Source of the DNA: Sebastes aleutianus
Lineage: Eukaryota > Chordata > Actinopteri > Perciformes > Sebastidae
NCBI GenBank assembly: GCA_916700875.1
Contig: CAKAKS010000062.1
Location: 5,422,373 to 5,486,372, forward strand
DNA: 64,000 nt
Direction: 5' to 3'
Below the pieces are notes generated by a model that was given only the letters and a program-made list of their open reading frames with translations, made no database searches and was not told where the DNA came from. Shown one piece after another: positions 1 to 12,940 of the stretch. Made by a program: the position numbers and the translations under genes. The stretch's first letter is position 1; every line of letters starts with the position of its first letter.

Positions 1-2929
1 TTAACACGTAACATCTTGTTTAATCCGTACAAAATGTAAAAACAATGTTTTATGGTTTTATGGGGGGTTATGTACCGGACTCTTTCTTGGCACATACTCC
101 CCCTTTAAAATGGCAAATTGTCATTTTTGGCTGGACCGCAGAGGGCCAGCCCTACAAACGCAAGTTGAAGAAGTTGTGAAGTTACACGATTGGTCGGCAG
201 AGTGTTTGATGAGTTTCCTCATTGTGCAGTTGCTCTTTCAAAATAAAACAAGGCGGGAACAGTCCGTTATGCAAATGAGCCCGTCCGGCGCGACGCGTCC
301 GGCTCACGAAACTTGGACGAAGCTGTGAAACTGGGGCGATCTAGTTCTAAAATGAAACCAGATTCAGCAGTGACATCATAGTTTATTTCACGCTTATAAT
401 GTTTTCACGGGTAGATTTTGGTGGATTGTTTAGACGGGATAGTTTACGAGCAGGCCGCCATGTTGCGTCCCTTAGTGTCCTCACTGGACCTTGTGGACAT
501 GTACCGCTGGATTTAACGATATAGATGTGACCACTGATTATTTGTATAGCAATTTAGCCACAAATTCACAGACTGACCGTACACGGTCCAGACGTATACT
601 GGGTTTATACACTTTGGTTTGTACAGATTAAACAATGTGTTAATTGGTGAGTTTTGGAGGTGCTAGTATGTGGATGGTTACCTTCAGACAGAGACAGGCT
701 AGCTCTATTCCCCCCCCTATTTACAGTCTTCATGCTAAGCTAACTGGCTGTAGCTTCATATTTACTGTACGGACATGCGAGTAGTATCGTTCTTATCCCA
801 CTCTTGGCAAGAATGTCAATAAGCATATTTCCCAAAATATCAAACTATTCCTTTAAAAGGATTTTTTCAACTCTTATCTCAATACGATGCTCACGTCCTG
901 TATGTATGTTTGGAAGAGTTACTGGTACTGGTTACTCGGTATAATCATTCCTCCTGTTATTTAGCTGACAAGTTAACCTGGAAAAATTCTACTTTCCACT
1001 GACAATGTTTCGAGCGTGGAATCCATCCACTGGGGCTCAGATACTGTAACATCCTGGTAGTTGCAAAGCAGGCACCAAATATAGCAATAAACCTACACCG
1101 GACCACCAGGACGTCATACGAACATACCCACTTGATGTTTTCACTGCCAGTGTGAACAGGTTGAATAATTACAGCAACCGATAACACATTCGACGTACAT
1201 AAGACATGTGAGTATTGTGTCAAGATGGACTTCTCCACTCATAAAGCCATGCTCCCTTCTCTTCTCTTCTCTTCCTAGAGAACACGTCTCCCTGTGATCA
1301 CACTGCAAACTATGCTGTCAACGAGTCCGTTCATTTCACTGTGTGAAACTTGCTGATCAGATTTATTCATTGCGTCATTATTTCCCCTATTGATGTGATT
1401 TTGGAACGTCAAACCCAAATCGGTGCTGACATCTAGGGGCACGCATATGAAATGACGAATATTGGTATGCGAATTATTGGAGGGCAGGTTTTCATCGGTT
1501 TCTTTTCAACAAAAGCTCCAAGTATTAAATCAAATTATTTAGAAACCGATACCAAAGCAGTAAGAGGCTTACATTGCCCTCTGTGTATAGAGAGGTGAGT
1601 TGACTCCGGTGACTACCGTACATATCTTTTCCGAAATAAGGCCCCCAAAGGCTTTGGTTGGCCCTCATTAACAGCGCGACTGAGTCACTTACAGTGTGAT
1701 CACATGGGAAGTTACTTTTGCTTGCCTCCATTAGTTCCCCCTGAGCCCGGGTGGATCTAGCTAAAGCATAGGATAGTTTGGTTTATATCTTGACGGGTTA
1801 ATCACAAGAGCCAGCAACCCAAAGAACGGCAGGGTTTCCAAATAAACGATGCACCCTACACACTGCAAATTAGCATTAGTTTCAGCACAACAATGAGGAA
1901 AACAGACAAAAAGAGGGTATAAACAAAAAGGGTATAAAGGTGGAGGATGTCAATGAAACATTGTGACATTTCTCTAACTGCTTCTTATCTGGTAAACAGA
2001 TTTACTGTCAACTCAACAGCACTATTAGAACTGAAATCTAAGCAGAGGTTTTTGTATAATACACAGGAATCATTGTACTCAGACTAGCGAGCTGCTGATG
2101 TTTTTTTGTGGCCTGGTTATAGAGGCGGCTGAGGTTCAGTATGAAAGAGCTGTGACGTGGCTTCACCCTGCCCAGAGGAGACGAGGCACGTGACTCACGA
2201 AAGCCTTTCTCCAACTACCTTCCGTTTGTTAAAAGGTCCGTCTTTGAATTTTAAAGAAGACAGGGCGACTTTGAAGGAGAGCCTGCTGTGATGAACACCA
2301 TCATCCTCCACTGGCCAGTTACCCCGACGTTCCCAGTATAAGGTCCCTTCGTCTGGCTCAAACATGCCAATTTTTTTAGCTCCAGGCCTTCTCCTCGTCG
2401 ATTCCCATCAGACAGTCTTTTCTCAGTAAGGAGTATAAAAACTGACTGGGCATCTGTTTTGGGTTTTTGGGTTAAAGTGGAACAACTGCCTTAGAATGTT
2501 GCAATAATCTGCATATATGCATTCAAAAGGTTTGAGCCATGAAACTAATCTTTTATATCCACAAGCAACAATGGCTGGTTAACATCTTTCGGGCATTTGG
2601 GCAGCCGACAAATTTTAGAATCAAACAGGACATCAAAATGACAGCTGGTTAGCTACAAAAGTAGCACAAATACGCCGCTCCACCCTAGATTTACCAGCAT
2701 TTGACTAGCGGATGGTGCTCATTTCCTGTTGTCAAGAGAGCACTACCAATTCTTCTCTCTCTGAAGCAGCGATACAACAGAAGCTTGATTCCAAACCCTG
2801 AACCCTGGACTCACTAAACTCTGCATTCTCTTCTGTGATTTTGTTCCTCCAATGCAACCAAAACAAAAAAAAAAGGTCCCTTTGTCTTTAGTTCTTGGCC
2901 TGGCTTTGAGTCCACCACTGTCCAGGGAG
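1..2929. other. ube2z 3' flank, no gene recognised
   Basis: No reading frame here looks like a real exon. The part next to ube2z (about 2000-2929) is likely its 3' untranslated region because human UBE2Z has a long one, but no polyadenylation site was fixed. Around 680-850 there is a copy of a common fish repeat containing gctaagctaactgg, seen again near 19.78, 56.65 and 63.75 kb. Around 420-560 a short CpG-rich piece resembles dispersed fish repeats. In human the gene beyond UBE2Z is SNF8; no exon of it was recognised. Confidence 0.5.
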
Positions 2930-5533
2930 TCAGGGCTGGGAGCTCCCCTGGCTGTCAGGGTCCGTCCCCGAGGAGCTGGTGTCTGAGTCTGAGACGTCGT
3001 CGTTGTGGTTTTCCTCCGCCAAAGTTTTCTCACGTATTCGCCTGTGGGTGGCGCTAAGACGAGCCATTAGGCCCTGGTAGTCGAAACGGCCGCGCTTCTC
3101 GCCAAATGGGTCCTGGGTAGAGGGACGGGTAAATAAACAGAGAGGTGAGCAAAGTTTAGGCTAGAATTAGGGATGTGCATTCCAAGCAAAAATACTATTC
3201 GAAAACCATGCCTCTGTGTCCTCCGGTGCTCCTAAAGACATCTGCAAGATTTCACAGACTGGAGGAAAAACAACCAATCAGAACTGATCTGGAGCCTTGC
3301 TGTCTCTGAGCGGCTGTCAATCACTAGCCAACTCGAATCGAACGGTCAAACTAGGCAGCGCTGATCAAATATGAATCAATATTCTGTTACTGTGATGCCT
3401 ATTTCTCTCCTCAAATGTTCTCAGAAACATCTTGTAGTGTACTGTTTAGCTGTAAAATGAGAAAGTTTGTGACCCGTCAGCCATGTTGAGATCAAGTTGA
3501 GGAAATACGAAAGCACCGCCCACCAGCCGGAGCAAACTTGTCTCCAAAGACTTTGGTGAATGCAACAACAACATTAATAACTACATTTTTAGAGATATAT
3601 GTGACATTGTTTCTTCCGCATGTTGTTCATTGGTAAATATTTGCATCATGAATATTCATCTCAATGGATTTCTTACATTGTTACTAAAATATACTGACAT
3701 TAGTAGACATGTAGATGTAAATGGATTAAAATAAATAACAAGAAATATAGTCACCTGCATGTTCTGTCCCTGTAGATGCAGTCTCTCTTTGCAGACTCCC
3801 TCGTAGAAATCGTAGTATTCTAGGAAGGACTTTTCCATCACACTCCTAAAAAACACACACACACACAAGTACGCACCAATCAGCTGATGAGCAGAAAGAA
3901 GAAAGAGAGGATGAAGAGAAGGACAGGATCAGAGCCAGATGGAGAAGAAGAAGAAGGAAAGTAAAGCTCAGCTGGACAATTATGTTGGGTCTCACCACAG
4001 AGCTTCAGGACAGGGGACTTTACCCTCCAGCATGTCACACACAGCCACCCTCATGGTCTCATGGCGGATACACTCGTTGTAGTTTTTGCTGTCCCCTGGG
4101 TGGCGCTCCTGAAAGACACACGTACACACACACACACACAGACGGACCATAGTCTTATATTGAAACTTTAATGACATGGCTGTGACTGTGAATTTGGTGT
4201 GACATTGCTGGTATCAGCTCACACATACAGTAAGTTATGGTCACTTCATTATTACGGGTGTCACTATTCTTCAAATCCACGATTCAATTTGATTTTCAAT
4301 ATAAACACGCCATTGTTGGACTATGGAGTCTCGATCCGTAAAGATCAACAGATCATTGGTTTTATGTCCTGACAACTGTCATTTACACTTTCAAATTCTT
4401 CTTTAAAAAGAGAACTGAACTCCCTTTTTATTCAGAAAGTGTTTCAAAAACTAGACTATAACAGTCTGTGATAGAAAAAGCTGCATCTTTTCAATACCAG
4501 TATCTGTGTGACCCACCTCAGTACATAATCATTACAAAAACTAAACAGAAGTCCTTCTGAAGTGCATTAGAGTGTGCTGTGAGCTACAAAAATACTGTTT
4601 TGTTGTTGCGTTTGTTTCTCTCTCTTTTTTCCCTCTCTTCTCTGATCGCTGTTTGTCACCGAGAGCGGAGGCGGAGCTTTGGACACAGTCTGTGTGCACT
4701 CAGCAGTCCCGCCCGCTACCAATATCAGCTGCTCTGATTCAACAACGTTGAGCAGAAGAAAACGTGCATGTACGCTGAAATTCATCCGTGTTGTTCTGTC
4801 AGGAGATGCAGCGACTTTAACGTTAAACCGAGTAAGAGTAGAAGAGTTATGATGAGTAAGGAAACTAACTACCTAAAGACCGCTAGCCGCTAGGCTAATT
4901 CATGCAGTGTAAAATGACACAGATATGCAGGAAGTGCCCTGAGTATCGTAGCGACAGGGACGGCCCACATTTCCCATCATGCCTGCCATGTCCCGAGTGC
5001 TGGACTGAGTAGTTTCAGTTTACTTCTGTTAGTGTTTGTAATGTAGTGTGTCTGTTCAGAACATGGTGGCTGATGTTGGTAATTGGGATTTCTGTGCTGG
5101 TTTATAGTTTTAACCATGAGTGAGGTGGCGGATACATTTCTTGAGTCCAGCAGTGATTTTCTTCAAACGCACGAAGAGGGAGGGGGCAGAGAGAAAAAAA
5201 ATAATCGGCGATCCTGCTTTTGATTTCGATGGTCGAAATCGGAAGCTGATATCGATTGATTTCTGATTTAGAATTGAAATCGTGACGCCCCTAGATGACA
5301 CTGTAGTTTTGGGCTTAGGTGTGTGTGTTTTAGTTTGGCAATTACTACTTGGGCATTAATAGTGTGTTAATCAACTCTGACTTCTGTTCCTAAATGACAC
5401 TCACAGTGTGTTTTAGGTGCAGGTGTCAAAAGGCCTTGCATAAGAGCTTTACTGATCAATACAAAGATGAGATTGATAACCGTGTTCCTAAAAGCACCTC
5501 TTGCTAGATGTAAAACCAACCCAAGCCAGAGAA

Positions 5534-5572
<39 letters not shown>

Positions 5573-8500
5573 GCCAGACAGCCAGACAGACAGACAGACA
5601 GAGTACCTGTTCAAAGCCAGGTTCATTGTGATAGGGGTTCTCGGTCATCAGAGACTGGATGGAGATGAGGACAGATGAGATACTCTGGGCTGGGCTCCAT
5701 GCTGGGCCTGTCCATGTCCTACACACACACACGCACAGGTTATAGAACTGGATAGCAGTTTATAGGGTATTAACTCTACATTGCAAGACAGAAACACACT
5801 TGTGTTTTCCCACTGTTTCTCACCATAACCAATAGGGGTGTAAGAAAATTTCAAGTATTACAATATTATGTTTTGTGATACTCTATCGATTCGATGGCGT
5901 TTTTTTATACTATTGACAGTTTTCCTAAAATAAGATTTAAAAAATTGAAATATATCGCCTTGCTTACTGTATCGCAATATATTGAATGGTAACCCCTGTA
6001 TCATGATAAGTATCGTGATATGTATCGTATCGCCAGATTCTTGCCAATACACAGCCCTAATGACCGACCATCCTTAAATGGATGAAAGGAATGAATGGTG
6101 ACTCACCCCAGGATGCTGAGGCAGACCTTGCCGTTGCGGTAAAAGTTGGGGTTGAAGCGGACAGTGTTGTGTCCGGTGGTGATGAGCTTGACCCGCGGTG
6201 GGTGGATGGGGTAGTCGGGGGGGCAGCGGAACAGGAAGAGGAAGAAGCCGCCCTCGTACGGTGTGTCGAACGGCCCTGTGATCAGGGCATGGATCTACAG
6301 GAAATGAAAGAAGAGAGATTATGAGAGGTGTACAAGGGGAGAGAGGGATGCTGTGGATGAACAGACCGTGGAGCAGAAAATCAGACCTAGAAAACAACTG
6401 GTAACATCCACATCAGAGTCTGGTGTGAGGAAGACATGAGAAGAACATCAGGTTTCAATGATTCCATGACCTAACAACTTCACTCCTTCCCTGTGTGTTA
6501 ATGGTTTCCAGTGTAGTTTTGAACTGGAAACCCCCGTGTCAAAGCATGACACATGCTGGAAAACACCCTGATGCTTTCCAACATGCACACAACATTACAA
6601 CATGCACAAAAAAGGAATGTTTAGTCAAAAGTGTACCTGGGTGATAGCTGCTACATTAGCTATCTTAAGTCCCAACTGTAAACTATGACGTGATGACGGT
6701 TACACAACGTGAGGCGTGACTCCAGGTGTCTCCTGACGCCTGGTTGGTTCTGGTTGTCTCATAGTGGATTTAGCAGTTCGATAGATGAGAGGGACCGACT
6801 AAAAATCGGCCCACTGATCTGTGCTCTCAGTTTGTTGACGAGGCATTATCTCAAGTTACGAGAGGTGAAGCCATGATCGATGGAGCAACGTGTGGATTCA
6901 ACTCCATTCGGTGTGTCCCTGCCATGTAGCCAGGTCGTACGTTGTTAAATAGGTCTTTCAATGACAGGCTGCTTCGACCGCGGTGTGTGAAAGAGAGATA
7001 CCACAGGTCCTTCTGCTGCTGGAACACTTTACATCAACATATAATAAAAGATCATCTGACCTTAAACGTGGACAATCGGTGAAAAATATCACTTCATTAC
7101 CAAGGTTGGAAATTGAAATAAACAAAGGTATAACCTACAGGCTACCACAAAAGTTTATAAATATTGAGTTAATTGTTCGAGTTTCGGAGAAGGTGTAGTA
7201 CCATGTACTTCTTCCAACTTCTTTTCGGATGTAATATTTATTTATGTTGATTATTTGTTAATTTTATTGTTTACTGTTCATTTGATTTGTTATTCTTGTT
7301 TTGTACTTCGGTATTTGTTACTTGTTTGAAATAAATAATTAATTAAAAATAAAGTGAAACGAAAAGGTTGTCACTGTCCACTAATATTAAACATGAATCC
7401 AAATTAGTATATGAGCGTATGAAAATAATATGCAAGATAAGCATATCGTTTGTTATCAGGAACGGCCGAATGGTGCGTTGCTTTAAATGCTGCGACCGCA
7501 AGGAATTGTGGGATGTTATTCTCTCTTTTCCTTTGGTAAAGGATGGTCCGGTGTATCCTATGCTAAAGAAGATAATAAAGGAAGCATTGGAGCTCCTTTC
7601 CTTAGCATTTGGAGAATTCAAACAGCTCTTATCATGGCTGCTACTGAGGTACTTCCGGGTCATTTCACTCCGTTAGGAACCTTCCTATAAGCAAAAAGGA
7701 CTATTCGACCGCAGCCCTGGCCTTTTACCTTGGTCATGTCTTGAGGATCAGGTACGACAAACATCCCTGGTGGAGGTTCCTTGTAGATGGACATGATATC
7801 CCTGCAGAGACAGACAGAGAGAGAGGGAGTGAGACAAATGAGGTTCTGAAAAGGACAAAGTTAAGGTAGAGATAGAGAGAATCTTACATATAGTAGACAC
7901 AAACTTGCCATAAACATTTTTTTATGGGACTATTTCTTTGGTAGAAAGTACTTCCAATAAAAAATACAGTAAAAACTAGGGATGTCACGAGAACCGATAC
8001 TTCCGTACCAACTGGGTACCAAAATTCAAAAAATTTGACGGTACTCGTTTTCTTCGGTACCAAAGGTACCAAACGATGCCTGTAATGGTCATTTGGTACC
8101 GGAGCGGAGGTACTGGAGATGTGATTCTTCCGGATCTAATGGGGGCAGTATACGCTTACAAGTGTTCTCATCTGCCGTGAAATGAAGGAAGAAGAAGAAC
8201 GCCATAACTGCACGGAAAAAAACAACAACACGAGACGTGAAAGATGGCAGCTGCTGCAGCGCTACCTCCGCGTCAACTCGTTGAGAAAACAAATAGCAAG
8301 AGTCGGGTATGGAATTACTTTGCGTTCGAGGCGGATTTACAAGGAGTAATAATAGATTCGCAAAAAACAGTATGCGGTGCAGTAACGGTGCCGTCATACT
8401 TTTCTTTCCAAAGGAGGAAATACTTCCAATTTAGCAAAGCACCTCAAAGACAGACATCTAGACAATATTGTTTATATTAAATACTTGAAGGCTGCATGCC

Positions 8501-9589
8501 ACTGTTCTGTTCGGCAATGTTAATAGACGTTTCTTTTTATTTATTACTTAAAGGCTACATGCCTCTGTGTTTTGTAATGTTCAAGTGTTTTAATAAAAGG
8601 AGTGCGTGTTGAATTACATGGGATTTATTTTTTTATTTTTTTTAACCGTCGTACCGCATTGGTATCGAGAATCGTGTGAATTCACTGGTATTGGTATCGA
8701 CTACTAGATTTCTGGAACCGTGACATCCCTAGTAAAAACCACAGCAGCAGGTAAATCCAAAACTATCTACTTGGTTAGATATCACAAGGGGTAAGTGAAA
8801 TATGTATTTTTGCAATTTGGGTGAACTAACCCTTTAATAAAGTTTAATTCGTGAATAGGAAGCAACATGGCAACCATAAAAGACAACACATAAATGTTGT
8901 TTAATATGGTTAAACCAAACTAAACTGATGATCCTGACATCTTTCTCAAGTCCTACCTGTGATCTGTGTATTATTGTCTACAGTAAACACTGAAGTATTT
9001 TTTTAAGGCCCCAAAAGAGGTTTCCTGAAACTTTAAGGAAAACTTTCACTTTCGATTTTTACTCACCTCGTTGACATTTTAGGTCTTAAATTACCTGAAA
9101 ACATACAAATGTGAGAACTGTGAGAACAACATGTTTCCATTACCTCTTTATCCTCAGGATGCACTGCTGGGAAGCCTTCTCGTTGTCCCAGTCCGTGCTG
9201 AGAGTCGGGTCCCAGGACGTGGCGTGGATGTGGGACAGGAGGTCCGCTCCTGCCACCCCGCCGACCCCCAGCCCGACACCGGGGAGAGGCAAGGATGCGT
9301 GTAGGGTCGGAGACATGGCCACGACCGGTGGCGAGGAGCCCGGGGTGAACGTGTTCCCAAACCCGGCAGAGGTAGCAGTGACAGCGGACAGAGGGGCCAC
9401 CAGAGCGGTTAGGCCACTGTGCGCGGCCGCGGCGGGAGGAGGGGAGAACGGGTTCGAGCTGGAGTGAGCGCCGCTGGCTGCCGGCAGAGAGTTGGCCAAA
9501 GTCGGCAGTGAAGCTCCGCTGCCCTGTCCGGTACCGGCTAAGCCAAGGGCACCGCTGCTGCTGGATTGCTCTCCAAAGCTGTCCGCCAT
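2930..9589 (-). CDS. ube2z: Ubiquitin-conjugating enzyme E2 Z (7 coding exons)
   Basis: E2 enzyme (USE1) that takes ubiquitin, and in mammals FAT10, from the E1 enzyme UBA6 and passes it on through a cysteine thioester. Coding exons on the minus strand: 9144-9589, 7729-7801, 6107-6294, 5607-5718, 3996-4108, 3755-3845, 2930-3112. All junctions are GT-AG with matching phases and sum to 1206 nt, 401 residues plus TGA. Residues 1-140 are a low-complexity Ala/Ser/Gly/Pro leader, followed by the conserved WDPTLSTDWD. The UBC fold starts at about residue 145. It holds the HPN-equivalent NPNFYRNGKVCLSILG with active-site Cys231, and TWTGPAWSPAQ. The C-terminal part keeps FGEKRGRFDYQ and an acidic Ser/Asp tail. 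Human UBE2Z is 354 residues; the excess is mostly in the leader. The start is the only Met before the leader. Introns 1, 3 and 4 carry hAT-like insertions and intron 4 also a CAGA repeat. It lies upstream in order of atp5mc1 on the same strand, as in human 17q21. Confidence 0.96.
3200..3560 (-). mobile_element. Fragment of the 10.1-kb MITE family in ube2z intron 6
   Basis: This stretch lies between ube2z exons 7 and 6. It reads as the reverse complement of the 3' part of the repeat at 10109-10732, sharing cctccggtgctcct, a gcgctgatcaaatatgaatc-type block and an aaactttctcatttt-type block. A further fragment is at 35840-36070. It is non-coding and probably non-autonomous. Confidence 0.6.
4253..5293. 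mobile_element. Non-autonomous hAT-like element in ube2z intron 4
   Basis: The left end reads acgggtgtcactattc and the right end reads cgtgacgcccct, inverted versions of the gggtgtcac terminus typical of fish hAT elements. Imperfect internal inverted homology (ccacgattcaattt against aattgaaatcgtg) supports one unit of about 1 kb. No clean 8-bp target duplication was found, so the ends are approximate. No transposase frame is preserved. Confidence 0.55.
5521..5601. repeat. (CAGA)n microsatellite
   Basis: A run of about 18 CAGA units with two GCCAGA interruptions. It ends 6 bp from the donor site of ube2z exon 4, so the tetranucleotide tract abuts the splice donor on the minus strand. The open frames through it are repeat artefacts. 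Confidence 0.95.
5833..6059. mobile_element. Short hAT-like MITE in ube2z intron 3
   Basis: Termini are taggggtgtaag and cacagcccta. The flanking octamers ataaccaa and atgaccga match at 6 of 8 positions, as expected for an aged hAT target duplication. The interior is AT-rich with many tatcg motifs. The element ends about 50 bp from exon 3. Confidence 0.5.
7977..8731. mobile_element. hAT element remnant with BED finger, ube2z intron 1
   Basis: The terminal inverted repeats are tagggatgtcacg and cgtgacatcccta. They are flanked by a perfect 8-bp duplication, gtaaaaac, at 7969-7976 and 8732-8739. The plus-strand frame from 8244 encodes an N-terminal transposase-like segment (SRVWNYFAFEADLQG, then a TVC of the zinc finger). 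After a frame change, about 8413-8462 reads KGGNTSNLAKHLKDRH, the second half of a BED zinc finger of ZBED/hAT transposases. The catalytic domain is absent, so this is an internally deleted, inactive copy. Confidence 0.85.
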
Positions 9590-10025
9590 GGCTCCGCAAG
9601 CTAACGAGTAAAAACCGTCGGTGTTGACTAATTTACAATGCTAACTGTGAGCTGCATTGACAGCTGAAGTTACCGCTGCTCGTGTTGTTGTCCAGCGGGA
9701 TCAGAGAGCAGGTGAGCGGGCTAGAGGCGAGCACAGAGCCGAGGCCGCAAAACAACAAGGTATTTCTTCCCACGACATGGTGGCTACGTCTCGTTAGCTC
9801 AACGCTGTGTGTGTTTCCCCCCAGGCCTCCGGGGAAAAGTATGAAGTCGTCAGCGAAATGACCTCGTCTAACCTCGCTAAGGCTTGTGAAGCCGCTCACT
9901 GTCCGGTTGTTACCGGTTTAAAGGAATATGTTGTCCGAGTATTTGGTATTGAACCGACCACATCGCCGCCGCCGCTCCGTTAACACACAACGCAACTTCA
10001 GGATCTGATGTCGCTCCAGTTCAGC
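9590..10025 (-). promoter_or_regulatory. ube2z promoter and 5' UTR, CpG-rich
   Basis: The stretch upstream of the ube2z ATG is much richer in CpG than its surroundings (for example cgccgccgccgctccg near 9970), as expected of a housekeeping CpG-island promoter. No TATA box was seen and the transcription start cannot be fixed. The upstream limit is set by the MITE at 10109. Confidence 0.5.
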
Positions 10026-10108
10026 TGCACTGACATCACACAACACGGGACATCCGGTAGGATTTTCAAAATAAAAGTCCTCTATGACTTGGTAAAAAAC
10101 TAAAGCGT

Positions 10109-10732
10109 TTAAAGTGGCAGTAGGCAGTATATTTTTGGCATTATTTTGCAAAAAAAATACCATAATAACCTTTCAGCATATTGTAATTCAAGTGTTCTGA
10201 GAGATAACTAAACTTCTGCACCTCCTCATGGCTGTTTTCAGGCTTTAGAAAATCTAGCCCTGACGGGAGACTTTGACCAATCACAGGTCATTTCAGAGAG
10301 AGAGAGAGAGCGTTCCTATTGGCTGTGCTCCGGCCATGTGACCAGAACTTGGCGTTCCTTTACCAGATTTCACAATGTTTTTGTATTTTTGTATTTCACA
10401 AATACAGCGTCACAAACTTTCTAATTTTACAGCTAAACCATGCACTACAAGATGATTCTGAAAACATTTGAGGAGAGAAATAGGCATTAACGTAACATAA
10501 TATTGATTTATATTTGATCAGCGCGGCCTTGTTTGACCATTTGGTCGGAGTTCGCGAGTGATTGACAGCCGGCTCTCATAGACGGCAGCTGGACAGTGGA
10601 CCTCAGATCAGTTGTCTTCCTCCGGTCTGTGAAATCTTGCAGATGCCGTTAGGAGCACCGGAGGACACAGATGCACATGATTTTTGAATTTTTGAATCAT
10701 ATTTGCTCCAATCTCGCCTACTTCAGCTTTAA
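10109..10732. mobile_element. TTAA-ended MITE (ube2z upstream copy)
   Basis: The element starts ttaaagtggcagtaggc and ends gcctacttcagctttaa. These are inverted repeats that include TTAA, which suggests a piggyBac-type non-autonomous element. It is the fullest of several copies; fragments are at 3200-3560, 35840-36070 and 58040-58215. It has no coding capacity. Confidence 0.75.
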
Positions 10733-10834
10733 TTATTAAAGTATGTATGGAAAAAAATATAAATGTAAATCTATTTAAATTATTTTCCATTAAGTCCAAG
10801 CCACAGACCTGCTGATGCCAGACACCCATTACTA

Positions 10835-12030
10835 TTTACAACACATGTACCTGAGAGGTACAGTAGACCACTGCTGTTCTCCATATATTATGTAAACAAT
10901 CTTTGTGATAACTTATCAAATGCTGCGTTCCATTTTTATGCAGACGATACAGTTATCTATTGCTCATCCCCTTCAGTAGTACAGACCCTTGAATTTCTGC
11001 AGTCTGCCTTTGATGTGGTTCACTCACATTTAACTCAACTTCAGTTGGTGTTAAATACAGACAAATCCAAAATCATGCTATTTTCTAATGGCAAAACAAA
11101 TTACCATCTTATCTTCCTAAGGTCTCAACTGCTCAAGGGTTTGATATTGAAATGGTTCCAACATATAAGTATATAGGTATCATTATTGATCAGAGATTGT
11201 CTTTGAAATCACACATTGAAAACCTGGTTTCCCAGCTGAAAATTAAATTGGGGTTCTTTTTTTTTTTTTAGAAACAAATCCTGTTTCTCTTTCCAGGCGA
11301 GGAAACATTTGATTTCAGCCACTTTTTTTTTTTTTTACCTTTATTGGATTATGGTGATCTGCTCTATATGAATGCACCTGACCAGTGCCTAAAGAAGCTG
11401 GATACTGTATACTATTGTGCTTTACGTTTTATTACTGGCTGTGGAAATCTGGTTCACCACTGTACCCTGTATGCGGCTGCTAAATGGCCATCTCTGTATG
11501 TCCGCAGACTTTCACATTGGGTGGCTCTTATGTATAAATCGCTCCTTGGAGTGGTTCCTTCGTATCTGTGTACATACATGTGCACAAACCGCAATCAATA
11601 TGGCCTGTGCTCTCACAATGTTCTACAGATGTTTGTCCCAAAGGTTAGAACGGAGCTAGGCAAAAAAGCATTGAAATACACTGCTCCTTCTTCCTGGAAT
11701 AATGTACAGAAGGACCTGAAATTGTCAGAGCTGATTACTGTCCGAGGTAATTTAAATCCATTTTAGAGGATCGAGAAAGTGGCAATGTAGGTCGATGTGA
11801 TTGCTCTTGATTTTCTCACTGAATTGTTTTGAGATTGACCTGTTTGTGCATTTTAGCAGTTTTTTTTTGTGTTGCATACAAACTAGATGTCATGCTCATT
11901 CACTGGTGGTGTGACTGTTGTATTTGTCTGCTTTTATTGTTGTAACAATGTCTCTTAGCCAGGTCACTCTTGTATAAGAGATTTTAATCTCAACAAGTTT
12001 TTTTTTACCTGGTTAAATAAAGGATATATA
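10835..12030 (+). mobile_element. Degenerate LINE reverse transcriptase fragment
   Basis: Around 10919-10960 the plus strand reads NAAFHFYADDTVIY, the YADD palm motif of a non-LTR reverse transcriptase, with the Y at 10937. After several poly-T expansions and frame breaks, 11344-11766 still encodes the conserved post-RT segment (LDTVYYCALRFITG ... APSSWNNVQKDLKL). The 3' end near 12020 has tacctggttaaataaagg, a common fish LINE tail. It is 5' truncated and dead. The clade is uncertain. Confidence 0.75.
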
Positions 12031-12930
12031 GTAGCAAACATTATCAGTTCATTCTCTTTATTATGAGTCAGTTACTGCACTATGTGGAAAGTTTAACAGC
12101 AAGTATCCAAAGAACCTTTTTTTGTATGTTTTATGGAGGCCTTGAGGGGTCAAAATCTGTGATCTTCAATACAAAATATGTATCTTGTGTGATGTGACAT
12201 CCAGATCAATAACTTTTTCACAATCACTATAAAGACCTGCAAAATATGAAGTCTTAAATGACTACTAAACTTACTGACCGACAGAATCTGATATAACCAC
12301 CAGTACTGTGATTTAATTAGCTTTGTAGTGTAAATAGTTGAAACCCTAATTAGGTGGCAGTCAAGTTTCATGACAAATTCTTTTTCATAGCATATTGGAG
12401 GTTAGGAACCGAAAGGCTGCCTGTGAACGAAGGAAAAGCTTCACCCAACTGTCATTTGTAGTAAACAGGCTAAAACATCCAAACACGAGTGGGGTCCTTT
12501 AAGCCCGGTTAGAAATGACCACACACAAATACCCAACAGTACATTTTAAACCAGATAACTTTTCTTCAAGTGCTCATGTGAAACCTGCAACTTATTTCAG
12601 TAGAGTTAAGGGTACATCTAGTTCAGCAGGACATTTTGGTTCTTTTCACAACTCATTTTGTAAGCAGTCATAATTGCCACAGTAGATCATCTACATTAAC
12701 ATTTCCCTTTATTTTTTTTAAAAACACAGGAGGTTAAAAGGAACCTTGGTTCCAAACACTTCTGACTGCCAACTCGTCATCATTTATAAGACGGGCAAAA
12801 CCTGTGAATGACATTTGAAAACAACCATCTGTTTTTATTTTTCATTGTACATATGCAAAAGTTTATTTTCTTAAGAAATGAAAAAGATTCAAAACACTGC
12901 AGACTGTTTTTTTTTTTTTTAGTTATCCCA
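12031..12930. other. Intergenic, nothing recognised
   Basis: This AT-rich stretch lies between the LINE fragment and the atp5mc1 3' end. Reading frames are short and have no family resemblance. Confidence 0.5.
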
Positions 12931-12934
12931 ACCA

Positions 12935-12940
12935 TTTATT
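12935..12940 (-). promoter_or_regulatory. atp5mc1 polyadenylation signal AATAAA
   Basis: The minus strand reads AATAAA about 290 nt after the atp5mc1 stop, followed by an A-rich tract (poly-T on the plus strand, 12908-12920). Its position suggests a compact 3' UTR of about 0.3 kb. Other AATAAA-like sites lie further on, so usage is inferred. Confidence 0.5.

Noticed and set aside
9063..9599. Other frames over the first ube2z exon, both strands
   Set aside because: They are shadows of the GC-rich leader; only the frame starting at 9589 joins in phase to the UBC exons.
11344..11766. 140-codon plus-strand frame as an independent gene
   Set aside because: It is the post-RT segment of a LINE, continuous with the YADD remnant upstream.
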